A stretch of 64,000 bases of DNA from Apoderus coryli (Eukaryota > Arthropoda > Insecta > Coleoptera > Attelabidae), in assembly GCA_911728435.2 (NCBI GenBank), contig OU452199.1, positions 40,249,253 to 40,313,252 of the forward strand, read 5' to 3'. A program made the translations under genes and the position numbers. Within the stretch, counting starts at the first letter, position 1, and each line of letters starts with the position of its first letter. Positions 60,701 through 64,000 of the stretch are shown here, one piece after another. Below the pieces are notes generated by a model. The model worked only from the letters and a program-made list of their open reading frames with translations. It searched no databases and was not told the DNA's origin.

Positions 60701-62814
60701 AATCATTTACGTATATTAAAAACAGTAAAGGTCCCAAAACCGACCCCAGGGGCACACCCCGTCCAACCCTTCGTCTCTCCGAGTATCGTCCCCATACAAA
60801 ACGTGCTGAAAACGATCGCTGAGATAAGAGCCAACCAAGGCAACACTGTCAACATCAAAGTTATAGTAAGAGAGTTTCAGAAGAAGTATCTCGTGTGAGA
60901 CACAGTCAAAAGCCTTAGTGAGGTCATAAAAGGAAGCAAAGCTGTCACAGCCCTGCTCCATGCCATCCGAAACATATTCCAAAAGGTTATTAATTGCAAG
61001 AGTAGTAGATCTCTTATTACGAAAGCCATATTGACTTTGCATAAAGAGATTATTTGCTTCAAAATATTCAGTTATTTTTGATTTTTAATAATAGACTCAA
61101 TGATTTTTGAAAAAATTGGCAAGATCGATATTGGTCGATAGTTACTGGGATCATCAACCGATCCTTTATTTTTGTAGATTGGAATAACCCTTGCCTCCTT
61201 CAAGATCGCCGGAAATACAGCGTCACCAATGCAATGGTTTATCAACTTAGTAAGCGGTACCACTAGCAGATTCTTTAAAGTCCCAATGATCCTCACATTA
61301 AGCTCATAACAATCCGAGCTTTTTGTGTTTTTCATACCTGATAGTTTTTCACGTACTTCATTAAAGGTTACCGTTCTCAAACTAAATCCAGCAGCTCTAG
61401 TGGGAGACATATATTTCTGAAAAGTGACCGATGTGGCTGGTAGCTGTTTTATGATATCATCAGCCGCAGTTGTAAAGTAGTCATTAGTAGTCAAGTTCTC
61501 AGCTGTCCCGAGATTTGGAGTTGATTCCCAATCCTTGATCAGTCTCGACACAGCAGCAGGCCTATTAATAGCGGATGCAATATATACTCCTCATAAGCCC
61601 TTCTTTTGGCCTTAGAAAGTTCAGCTCGATATTGTTTTTTATAGTGTCTTAAGGCGACTTTAGATACAGACTGAGAATCCGATTTATGAATCAAATGCAT
61701 GGTGCATAGCAGATCTCTCATCCTGCGCAAATTAACGTTGAACCAATTTATGCGACCCACCGCTGATCCAGCAGTGACTGTTTTAGATTTAAGAGGAAAA
61801 CAACTTTCAGCTGTAAATATAGTAATAGGATAATAGACGATAGAATTAGTAATAGATTTGTTACAATTGTAATAGCAAGAACAACACTGCCGTGATTGCA
61901 CCGACTGTCTCGACAGGTGTTTAAACATGTGGATATCTCCCGCCTTAAGTGATACATTACAATTTTTGCAAAACACCCCTCTTAATAGAAATAATTGTCT
62001 GTCTTGACTCATAGTTGATCTTAAATAATTTTCAGAATAACCTCTGATATGATATGTAGATACTGATATTGTAAATACCTACGTAGAGTAATATGAGTAC
62101 CTATTGGGAAAAGAATTAATTACATTATTTAAAACCATGTGACTTAAAGTGTGAAAGTGAATTGAAAATGTGTAGCTGAATAGAATTAGCCGATACTTGT
62201 TGGAAATTCATTATAACTGCATAAAATAAAACAACTTTAGTTTTAAATATTTCCAAACTTTTATAATATACAAATTTATATTTCAAAATCACACTTGATA
62301 AAGCCACTGTGTGGACGAAACATGTCGTGTGATTTTGAAATATAAATTTGTATATTATAAAAGTTTGGAAATATTTAAAACTAAAGTTGTTTTATTTTAT
62401 GCAGTGAAAATGTGTAGGTATTTCAGTTGAATGTTTAATTTTATTTTTAGGAAGAGTAGAAGTATATCTTATAGTCGAACTCTTACCTTTTGTTAAAATT
62501 GATTATTGTACACGATGATGGTTAAAGTTTGTAATTATTAAGTAGGTAGGTATGTACGAGTATCAAGAGAATTACCTACATAAATGATTTATTATTATTA
62601 CTTATGGTATTATATAAAATGCAATTAAGTAAGTAACCTCCTTACAACTCACCTGAAATTCCCGATTCAACGCCAATAGCTGCTGTCTAACATTATCATA
62701 GTTGACTTGATCTATTTGTTGGTAACTTGATGATGGTAATGCATTATTAAATATACCGCAACAAAGCACTATAAATATTAATAAAACAAAGGAGGCTAGT
62801 ATTTTGGTGACCAT
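34396..62814 (-). CDS. Pal: Peptidyl-alpha-hydroxyglycine alpha-amidating lyase (PAL), spliced gene
   Basis: Catalyses the second step of C-terminal peptide amidation, releasing glyoxylate from the hydroxyglycine intermediate made by PHM; it acts in the secretory pathway on neuropeptide precursors. Exons (high to low): 62653-62814 or 58627-58725, then 51154-51353, 50688-50886, 50243-50444, 49262-49453, 48288-48397, 34396-34509. All phases agree; the six common exons total 1017 nt including the stop. The product shows the NHL-type beta-propeller repeats and conserved sites: VIFHRADRKWD (substrate Arg), FYMPHGLTID (zinc His), ADGYCNSRI (catalytic Tyr), VPHALAL (zinc His) and NPHAIAV (zinc His). 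Length 392 or 371 residues, usual for insect PAL encoded apart from PHM. I infer secretory or membrane-anchored isoforms from the two first exons. Confidence 0.93.
35086..36752 (-). pseudogene. Non-LTR reverse transcriptase, near-complete RT domain, one frameshift
   Basis: First frame (36752-35742) has RT motifs: LKNRFTSGPDGIPSFLVKD, VCPVFKSGDRADITNYRPIS, VYTDFCKAFDRIDHTIL (motif A), ALSGVPQDSNLGPLLFLLFI (motif B) and KLIYADDLKIF (intact YADD). A frameshift near 35840 moves to RLSLNPKKCNVVSYTRK and the C-terminal frame 35685-35086 (YFAYVRSKLEYC--VWYPCY, VQRKFLKCVCFKIDG). Endonuclease domain missing (5' truncation at about 36745). The 3' end is near 34955. Related to, but diverged from, 37394-39628. 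Confidence 0.88.
37394..39628 (-). CDS. Non-LTR retrotransposon ORF2 fragment, long intact RT (744 residues)
   Basis: Open over 744 residues. The N-terminus holds only the last strand of the AP-type endonuclease (EDSHHPALNVLF), so the element is 5'-truncated. Connector: FSYPAWFKAKHRVLQKWRA. RT: KKLKPKMTAGPDNIPAFVVR, ICPVHKAGDNDRITNCRPIS, IYTDFSKAFDRMDHTIM (motif A), ATSGAPQGSNLAPLLFAIYI (motif B), LLFVDDLKLFRV (motif C, FVDD in place of FADD). C-terminal VQRKFLKHIYFKVNGHFPYR. The 3' tail is (AAAT)n at about 37110-37132. The frame is uninterrupted, so insertion is fairly recent. It sits inside the PAL last intron in the same orientation as PAL. Confidence 0.88.
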   Translation of the reverse strand: MTQQKCLSMIIRCVPPAVAEDSHHPALNVLFQLTLNSSHKDFSINALAKRRANFPLLYNEIASIDWTFLHAYEDINEATELFYERLTVVFDMCVPVFKVRKGRFSYPAWFKAKHRVLQKWRATGSVLYLNEFRVLRCRIKRAIETSYSNYLLEIQDCVKSDPKQLWRFVRSKSRRTRIPGSMISDSEVLLEKPENIVTAFADFFQSAFLPSQQVDYYTPDGNADIPVSIGELNVTDILDSLKKLKPKMTAGPDNIPAFVVRDCAYALAEPLCILFNKSISSHVFPDAWKIARICPVHKAGDNDRITNCRPISIISNFSKIFETVLQNKLFNQVKNLILWEQHGFFQKRSTVSNIAEFLQATYPALGKGLQIDAIYTDFSKAFDRMDHTIMQLKMKNVGFTHNLIKFFQSYLCSRRLYVEYNGFRSHDFTATSGAPQGSNLAPLLFAIYINDITQNIGSECLLFVDDLKLFRVLENLQDCQDLQTDLNRLVIWCTENRIPLNIDKCKYVSFCKGRNILEMNYSVDGATLRRCEVVRDLGVWVDSDLSFNHHVERIVNDAIRILGFIVRSTVGFERVPCLVSLYNSLIRPKLEYASVVWSPIYQVHINKIEAVQRKFLKHIYFKVNGHFPYRGYSHETLLKTFGFQSLNYRRIYSYQVFLFKIIHAMIDCSRLLQHININAPQHNARNSNIFRVPQAQTNYEGRAPVYRACSLSNYHKIYRFVDFFNENFNTFKRQLHEYLTSLNL
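40215..41444 (-). mobile_element. Mariner element, 1230 bp, TA duplication
   Basis: Terminal repeats: CAAGGGTTGCCTTTTATATT at the left and the complement of CGAGGTTGCCTTTTATATTT at the right. TA on both sides (40213-40214, 41445-41446). Normal mariner length. It supplies the empty site for the nested element in the 25-kb copy. The transposase is broken. Confidence 0.93.
40312..41293 (-). pseudogene. Mariner transposase (DD34D), frameshifted
   Basis: N-terminal part 41293-40829: MELNCKHFRAIIFYNFRRGL, TQQQCMDELNSIFGDEAPSR, with both HTH regions. The central part carrying the first catalytic Asp (40829-40614) is frameshifted. C-terminal part 40614-40312: HHDNASSHTSAQ and YSPDLAPNDFFLFP keep the second and third Asp, then a small deletion after FPYV. 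Close to the 24.9-29 kb copy. Confidence 0.92.
41504..43066. mobile_element. TIR-bounded repeat carrying THAP-domain fragments
   Basis: CTCTAGAATGATAAT at the left and ATTAGCATTCTAGAG at the right, with similar sequence inward for about 100 bp including the pair CAGTAACTTATTTT / AAAATAAGTTACTG. Flanked by TA on both sides; an (AT)n run precedes the left end. A (TA)-adjacent 3' fragment of a non-LTR element (41715-41790) has landed inside. The boundaries are my reading; the superfamily is unknown. Confidence 0.6.
41894..42420 (-). pseudogene. THAP zinc-finger protein fragment
   Basis: Minus strand, about 42415-42245, reads GCGHWDPSTENVCDGNVICS, KHFAAEDIICREDGKRITLV, PDAVPKLL. The C-x2-H ('CSKHF') and the LxPDAVP block are the second half of a THAP C2CH zinc finger; the first Cys pair is missing. 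A second open piece, 42088-41894, reads ...STDDMEVVYMDTENICEVTV to a stop and may be a later exon. THAP domains occur in P-element- and Kolobok-type transposases and in host factors; with TIRs around it, a transposon origin is more likely. Confidence 0.6.
43218..44350. repeat. 1133-bp foldback MITE with hammerhead-like hairpins in both arms
   Basis: Ends CACTGTGTTCAAGATAAGAA and complement CTTGGACACAGTG, TA duplications at 43216-43217 and 44351-44352. The arms are about 390-400 bp of imperfect inverted repeat. Each arm has ...GATGATGATTTTTCAAAAAC, GAAACGTCGTAGTG (right arm, 44030-44075 forward; left arm, about 43500-43545 reverse). No ORF. Half copy at 705-1173. Confidence 0.9.
44613..44649 (-). 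ncRNA. Hammerhead-like hairpin motif
   Basis: Minus strand: TTGATGATGGCTACTCAAAG, ATGAAACGTCGGATGCC. The CTGATGA box has T for the first C; stem II is weak here. Listed because the layout matches other motifs in the window. Probably a decayed copy. Confidence 0.3.
45344..47755 (-). mobile_element. Complete 2.4-kb DNA transposon, TAA target duplication, unclassified
   Basis: Terminal repeats CACAGGCCAACA (45344) and TGTTGGCCTGTG (ending 47755). Inner matched blocks are TTTTGGTGCC / GGCACCAAA and TCTATCAGATCTAGTTTTTG / CAAAAACTAGAGCTGATAGA. TAA lies on both sides (45341-45343, 47756-47758). One uninterrupted 566-residue ORF fills the middle. A 3-bp T-A-A duplication is found in PIF/Harbinger, but the TIR and the protein do not look like that group to me. 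It lies in the PAL last intron, sense orientation. Confidence 0.85.
45596..47296 (-). CDS. Putative transposase, 566 residues, N-terminal zinc-finger region plus RNase H-like core
   Basis: ATG at 47296; good context. Residues 9-64 hold C9, C17-x2-C20 and C61-x2-C64, a ZAD-like arrangement, then C97-x2-C100. Residues 130-185 are acidic and low-complexity. The core has WRLFIDSSKRSLKCVLLHNG (Asp264), WSICVDLKMINFLLGQQSGY (Asp318) followed by CFLC (337-340), LLPPLHIKLGLMKQFVKA, and SEEQGERFHQDIKTMEDRYQ (Glu513/Glu516). Asp-Asp-Glu at strand-like positions with an inserted CxxC suggests an RNase H-fold DDE transposase; this is inference. I recall similar proteins as unnamed repeat genes in many insects but cannot name the superfamily. 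No stops or frameshifts, so possibly active or recently so. Confidence 0.8.
   Translation of the reverse strand: MASTSRRTCVNHPDVFCYVCGEYTLKESRKRISDFVKRAYLAYFGVHLGDQDKSWAPHFICKTCVEHLRQWTTGKRKCLKFGVPMVWREPRNHHDDCYFCLVNIKGINRNNRHKWTYPDLDSARRPVVHSEEIPVPSFSSLPKLTEDDTETSTSDEVKRIQSENDSDFEADLATPQCFNQEELNDLIRDLNLSKESAELLASRLKEKNLLCRGTNITFYRKRDKDLLPFFTQENDLVFCNNIKGLLEKMGLPEYTPDDWRLFIDSSKRSLKCVLLHNGNKYGSIPIGHSTTMKEEYETIALVLRKIKYEEHQWSICVDLKMINFLLGQQSGYTKYPCFLCLWDSRAKNEHWVNKNWPSRDVMIQGIQNVINEPLVSREKILLPPLHIKLGLMKQFVKALNRDGNCFGYLSRKFPGISTEKLKAGIFDGPQIRQLVKDPQFTTSMNETEFNAWSSFVQVVQNFLGNHKADNYVELVETMLSNFNILGCNMSIKVHYLHSHLDRFPENLGDCSEEQGERFHQDIKTMEDRYQGRWDSHMMADYCWSLQRDCPSKLHSRKSYKRKFLCD
48288..48397 (-). CDS. 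Pal: PAL exon 6
   Basis: Acceptor TTTCAG, then GAAAATTAATTTATGC; reads (G)KLIYAINGYTGPYLSIQG, LTIDPQTETVIDHWAPEE; donor GTAAGAT. It starts completing the codon opened by exon 5 and ends in phase 0. A propeller strand of PAL. Confidence 0.92.
48661..48734 (+). tRNA. tRNA-Asn (GTT)
   Basis: A 74-nt cloverleaf: acceptor GCCTCCG with CGGGGGC (one G-T pair) and discriminator G, anticodon loop CTGTTAA, T arm GGTTCGAGCC. No intron. It lies in the PAL intron between exons 5 and 6 on the strand opposite PAL. Followed at once by a T-run (TTTTTTTT), a Pol III terminator. Confidence 0.96.
48970..49110 (+). pseudogene. Mariner-like transposase fragment
   Basis: Reads VLFHQGNAPGYSSRICPAQL, DKLGIRYKRIWK. 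It matches the second catalytic region 'VLFHQDNAPAHSS--' with Gly replacing the catalytic Asp. About 45 residues only, inside a PAL intron. Confidence 0.6.
49262..49453 (-). CDS. Pal: PAL exon 5 (GC donor)
   Basis: Acceptor ATTTCAG; reads (E)FLSLQVPHALALIESLDR, LCIADRENKRVTCPRAGLYS, ...MGRVFGVAAK. VPHALAL holds a zinc-ligand His and ADREN is typical of PAL. The exon must end after GCTAAAG, with the intron starting GCAAGA: joining there to exon 6 gives K-G-K-L-I-Y. The only nearby GT (ATTAAT|GTATTT) would give an immediate stop in exon 6. So the intron is GC-AG. Confidence 0.92.
50243..50444 (-). CDS. Pal: PAL exon 4
   Basis: Acceptor TTTTTAG; reads FKPGELTPTLTFGQRFEPGS, DTKHLCKPTSFAVASTGEIF, LADGYCNSRILKYNAAGDLL. 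ADGYCNSR carries the catalytic Tyr. Two in-frame donors are possible: CAAG|GTTAGG (exon end 50243, adding G-Q) or ACCG|GTCAAG (50249); the first fits the donor consensus better. Confidence 0.92.
50688..50886 (-). CDS. Pal: PAL exon 3
   Basis: Acceptor CTTGTAG; reads (N)SFNSTEHYQQIQLGPIDEY, TVLTLDPQTGKVLGKWGAKF, FYMPHGLTIDRHDNIWLTDV, ALHQAFK; donor GTACCT. MPHGLTID holds a zinc-ligand His. Phase 2 in, phase 0 out. Confidence 0.94.
50965..51030 (-). other. tRNA-like sequence with Pol III A and B boxes (SINE-type)
   Basis: Minus strand has TAGCTTAGCTGC (A box, one mismatch) and GGTTCGATTCC (exact B box) about 30 bases apart. The T arm pairs, but the acceptor stem (AACACAG versus CGTAGAC) and the anticodon stem do not. 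So it is not a working tRNA; it may be a tRNA-derived SINE head or tRNA pseudogene. It lies in the PAL intron between exons 2 and 3. Confidence 0.45.
51154..51353 (-). CDS. Pal: PAL exon 2 (first shared coding exon)
   Basis: Acceptor ATTTTCAG; reads PEEFQNDPAAATSFGSGEDP, ADKPDIPKAVKNWPQEPLHI, GQVSGVSVNSALQPVIFHRA, DRKWDEK; donor GTGAGT. GQVSGVSV and VIFHRADRKWD are PAL signatures, including the substrate-binding Arg. Starts in phase 0, which both candidate first exons match. Confidence 0.94.
51466..51903 (+). pseudogene. I/LOA-like reverse transcriptase C-terminal remnant
   Basis: Reads PITLIGEVIEQKSEVKYLGI, TLDSKLLWNKQ then, in other frames, ITYGAIVWHSKAGQINKENL and NLTPLHLVIERAANEIIIRL. 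This is the thumb/connection region just before RNase H in the same broad group as 2766-4790. A deletion between KALQIIKN and LTPLHL has removed the 'R--TGA-RTTPT-A' block. Inside the PAL first intron. Confidence 0.7.
52185..52345. repeat. Hairpin repeat containing GTGATCGAAAC motifs
   Basis: AAGGTGTTTCGATCACTGGT pairs with ACCAGTGATCGAAACACCTT (52278-52305). The inner part holds the perfect palindrome ACGAAGGTGCACCTTCGT. ATCGAAACATGTTTCGAT (about 52327-52344) is another perfect palindrome. Likely the end of an inverted repeat element. Confidence 0.8.
52338..52450 (-). repeat. 3' end of a CR1/Jockey-group element with (ATT)n tail
   Basis: The minus strand carries ACGTGTCTATGTACAGAAAT, GTAC, the 3' UTR phrase of the element at 14518-15500, followed by AATAAATATTATTATTATTA. 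Only the 3' UTR is present: an extreme 5' truncation. Confidence 0.7.
52744..53236. repeat. Outer inverted repeat, left arm (~490 bp)
   Basis: Imperfect complement of 58000-58490: CATTATGGTTGCAAC pairs with GTTGTAACCATAATG at the outside, TTGCCGTG with CACGGCAA at the inside. It includes GATACAGGGTGTCCAAATTT, a MITE-type end. The two arms flank the Penelope pair. No ORF. Confidence 0.9.
53422..53471 (-). ncRNA. Hammerhead-like motif of Penelope-like element (minus copy)
   Basis: Same sequence as 56474-56523 in reverse. See that entry. Confidence 0.45.
53593..54768 (-). pseudogene. Penelope-like RT/GIY-YIG protein, N-truncated copy
   Basis: Encodes the RT from motif A onward: GLIMGNPLSPLLAEIFMNNL, YWYRYVDDVLACF, INFLDLTITK; then SGVYELTCGDCDRVYIGQTG, RSFSKRIKEHY (GIY-YIG nuclease). 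No stops in the part that remains, but the N-terminal RT fingers are missing. Confidence 0.93.
54770..56352 (+). CDS. Penelope-like reverse transcriptase with C-terminal GIY-YIG endonuclease (N-truncated)
   Basis: Open from the junction: KKTEEFLNPDSYKILQKDPT then, numbering from the TTG at 54814, RT fingers PKLYSLLKLHKNGCPVRPVV (40-59), motif A ISFDVTNLFPSVP (Asp114), motif B GLIMGNPLSPLLAE, motif C YRYVDDVLA (211-214), INFLDLTI; GIY-YIG nuclease at 411-440 (GVYELT...DRVYIGQTGRS...KRIKEH) with a CGDC insert. RT plus GIY-YIG is diagnostic of EN+ Penelope-like elements, which copy RNA onto cut chromosomal ends. No genuine ATG is retained at the 5' end; full-length proteins in this family are longer, so this copy is probably unable to move. 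Confidence 0.95.
56474..56523 (+). ncRNA. Hammerhead-ribozyme-like motif in Penelope-like 3' region
   Basis: Stem I AAGTTACAC (56474-56482) pairs with GTGTAATTT (56515-56523). Core box TTGATAA (56483-56489) stands where CUGANGA is expected. Stem II is CCAC-TGT-GTGG (56492-56502) with A-C and G-A mismatches next to the core. Then GAAA (56505-56508), a minimal stem III C-AT-G, and the cleavage triplet GTC (56512-56514). Penelope-like elements are known to carry type I hammerheads with very short stem III. Here C3 and G8, which pair in the active fold, are both changed, to U and A. Activity is untested. Confidence 0.5.
56627..57603 (-). pseudogene. DD41D-type mariner-like transposase, frameshifted
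   Basis: ATG near 57600 starts MSFSIEEYVCVMQMQEQRPE; the first HTH is largely deleted. 57490-57200: STRRIPTQLALPRSTVWRLL, FLEKVLWSHEATFTRDG, where His replaces the first catalytic Asp (normally S/F-D-E). After a frameshift near 57190, 57127-56627 gives MWYQHDGAPAHRGRQV and IEWPPRSPDLNPLDFFLWGY; by count 41 residues separate the last two Asp. C-terminal MYITVNGGQFEQL. The A-run 56635-56647 ends it. Inserted between the Penelope copy and the outer inverted repeat. Confidence 0.88.
57788..57822 (-). ncRNA. Hammerhead-like hairpin motif with full CTGANGA box
   Basis: Minus strand: CTGAGGA, T, GACAAT-AAAG-ATTGTC, GAAAC, GTT, then GGC which can pair with upstream GCC. The core box and GAAA are exact; the unpaired T before stem II is unusual for a hammerhead but is shared by other motifs in the window. 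Confidence 0.4.
58000..58490. repeat. Outer inverted repeat, right arm (~490 bp)
   Basis: Partner of 52744-53236. Contains ...AATTTGGACACCCTGTATCT and GTTTCAATGGCAAAAAATGC. No ORF. Confidence 0.9.
58627..58725 (-). CDS. Pal: PAL alternative first coding exon (signal-anchor type)
   Basis: ATG 58723-58725 (context AAAAATGC), reading MQTRREYVVAGCTLLFFGLV, IIVLCAIDDREVG, then a strong donor GTAAGTACC. Positive residues (RR) before a 17-19 residue hydrophobic run suggest a type II signal anchor or uncleaved signal. It ends in phase 0 and joins exon 2 in frame. Alternatively it is the true first exon and the 62.7-kb exon belongs to a second promoter. Confidence 0.75.
58726..59858. other. PAL intron/promoter region between alternative first exons
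   Basis: No gene recognised. If 58627-58725 is a first exon, its promoter should be here; I see no clear TATA or initiator. AT-rich unique-looking sequence. Confidence 0.4.
59859..62012 (-). pseudogene. CR1/Jockey-group non-LTR ORF2, 5'-truncated, frameshifted
   Basis: From the 5' side: connector INWFNVNLRRMRDLLCTMHL and YRAELSKAKRRAYEEYI (62012-61539); RT N-terminal part (61551-61072) SSDCYELNVRIIGTLKNLLV, ARVIPIYKNKGSVDDPSNYR, PISILPIFSKIIE; motif A region (61042-60716) YDLTKAFDCVSHEILL; motif C NIILFADDTTSLIRY (intact FADD), SYGILNWGHSSHAMKIFKLQ and C-terminal KFYNKLPSHIKNLGE to a stop at 59859 (60755-59859). Three frameshifts near 61545, 61060 and 60740. The endonuclease is absent. In the PAL first intron, same strand as PAL. 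Confidence 0.9.
62216..62405. repeat. Palindrome of Penelope 3' sequence with the hammerhead-like core as its loop
   Basis: Left arm 62216-62294 and right arm 62327-62405 are 79-nt complements (ACTGCATAAAATAAAACAAC ... and its reverse). The 32-nt loop 62295-62326 is exactly TTGATAAAGCCACTGTGTGG plus ACGAAACATGTC, the core of the motif at 56483-56514. So the arms extend stem I from 9 to 79 bp. Stem I here has C-G (TCACAC/GTGTGA) where the Penelope copies have T-A (TTACAC/GTGTAA), a compensatory change. No RT sequence attached. Confidence 0.92.
62653..62814 (-). CDS. Pal: PAL first coding exon (secreted form)
   Basis: ATG 62812-62814 with context CC-ATGG; reads MVTKILASFVLLIFIVLCCG, IFNNALPSSSYQQIDQVNYD, NVRQQLLALNREFQ; donor CAG|GTGAGT. 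The first 20 or so residues are a clear signal peptide (Lys then a long hydrophobic core, likely cleavage near NNALPS). Phase 0 end, in frame with exon 2. 11.3 kb from exon 2. Confidence 0.85.
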
Positions 62815-63200
62815 GGCCGACTATATATTATTTACTATATACCTATACCAGTTATATTTCGTTTTCGTTGGATATAGGTATGTATATTACTGGAAAATCG
62901 ATATCCAGAGACGCGAAAACTGAGACTTTTATGCGAGTGATGAGAGCCAGCCAGCAGTTTGGAAACAACGTCAATTTTTGTTAGATATCCGGTTACTATA
63001 TGTACAGAATAATAAATAATGATATAATATTAATTTTTTTTAGTAGCAGCTGTTTTTTGTACGTGAAAAAAATTATATATTTTTATTTAAATTACATCCA
63101 CATACCTATTTTTAATAGTTTTAAAAATGCTAGTATGTTTATCTCTATACCGTGTGTGCTCAATTCGGTTCTGTATACAGGGATCTCGGGTTCTATTATA
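62815..63200. promoter_or_regulatory. Region upstream of PAL first exon
   Basis: The first exon's 5' UTR and promoter should lie here on the minus strand. TATATATTATTTACTATATA directly precedes the ATG region, but I cannot place a start site. No regulatory motif asserted. Confidence 0.3.
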
Positions 63201-63882
63201 CAAGGTGTTTCTCAAATAATTGTAATTTTTAGAAAAGTCCTTATTTACAAAGATGATTGCCTGATGACGATTTTTTTCGAAACGAGTAAAGATGAATTAA
63301 TCAAATGTAGCATATTTCTTCATCTAGTTATATGTCGTAAATTGACATGAAATTGAATAAAAAATGATGACCATAGGCGGGTAAACGGGGCTTAATTATA
63401 TAACCTAACATTTTTTTTCTTGTGACTTTTATTCCATTTTTGTCAAAAATGTGATAAAATAAAGTTTTCTACATAAAAAAGGCATACTTGTTTTTTCTCG
63501 AAAAACTTAAAGGTTTTCGAGAAATTCGAGTTTGAAAATTTTAGGACAAAACTGGTCCTTAGTACACAGCATTAATAATATTTTGGAAAACTTTTCGTTA
63601 GCAAACTGTATTTCAATATCAAAATAAACTGTTGCCCTCGAGGCACGAATAGCTCTCCATATTTAAGGGTAAAAATAATAATTTATGACCTTTTTGTCAT
63701 TTATCTAAATTTTTGTTTTGTTTTAGACATCAGCTATTTTTTTTAAGTATCGGCAGTCATCTTTAACACTCCGTATCTTTGTAAATGAGGACTTTTCGAA
63801 AAATTACAATTTAGGTTTTTTTCATGATTAGACGATCCCAATTCGCTCAAAAATTGTGACCACCTATTTTAGAAACACCTAG
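63201..63882. repeat. 682-bp MITE (CAAGGTGTTTCT ends, TA duplication)
   Basis: Begins CAAGGTGTTTCTCAAATAAT and ends TTTTAGAAACACCTAG, flanked by TA (63199-63200, 63883-63884). Same family as 20622-21190 and 7265-7790. At 63262-63294 it carries GCCTGATGACG...TCGAAACGAG. Not protein coding. Confidence 0.85.
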
Positions 63883-64000
63883 TATATATTTTTTTTGAAC
63901 AATATAAAATAATTTGTAATGGTGCAGTTTTTTTTATTTCAATATTGGAAATGGGCTACTACATGAATTTGATTTTTTCACTTCTATATTACAATAATTT

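Overview
This window looks like a nuclear contig from an insect with a large, AT-rich, transposon-packed genome. The evidence is one intron-rich insect-type neuropeptide-processing gene, eukaryotic tRNA genes, many mariner-like and non-LTR elements, and Penelope-like elements carrying a GIY-YIG endonuclease. I cannot name the species; the order (beetle, bug or other) is not fixed by what I can see.

The one host protein gene I can reconstruct is a peptidyl-alpha-hydroxyglycine alpha-amidating lyase (PAL) on the minus strand, 62814 to 34396. Six shared coding exons join in frame and keep the residues expected for the zinc-dependent lyase. There are two possible first coding exons: one with a signal peptide (62653-62814) and one with a signal-anchor-like N-terminus (58627-58725). 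Both end in phase 0, giving predicted proteins of 392 or 371 residues. One intron appears to be GC-AG. The last intron is 13.8 kb and holds at least six transposons.

Layout. 0-6.5 kb: initiator-Met tRNA and a pile of broken non-LTR reverse transcriptases. 7-12 kb: degenerate tandem repeats and a 44-bp minisatellite with a 176-bp higher-order period. 12-13.4 kb: inverted-repeat element with a very long palindrome and a broken transposon protein. 14.5-19 kb: more non-LTR fragments, one with an internal 89-bp duplication. 19.5-21 kb: a TIR element with CCC/GGG ends. 22-23.5 kb: a GC-richer island with splice-like signals and small ORFs. 24.8-29 kb: a mariner split by a 2.9-kb TIR element. 29-30.2 kb: another mariner-type element. 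34.4-62.8 kb: PAL and its intronic elements. These include a complete 2.4-kb DNA transposon with a 566-residue ORF (45.3-47.8 kb) and a head-to-head pair of near-identical Penelope-like elements (53.3-56.6 kb).

Points of interest: (1) the 2.4-kb transposon has 3-bp TAA target duplications and a Cys-rich protein I cannot place in a named superfamily; (2) the 2.9-kb nested element can be defined exactly because an empty site exists in the window; (3) the Penelope-like elements carry a hammerhead-like core in which the C3-G8 pair appears replaced by U-A, and at 62.3 kb this core is exactly the 32-nt loop between 79-nt inverted arms; (4) similar CTGANGA...hairpin...GAAAC motifs recur with different paired stems in several other repeats.
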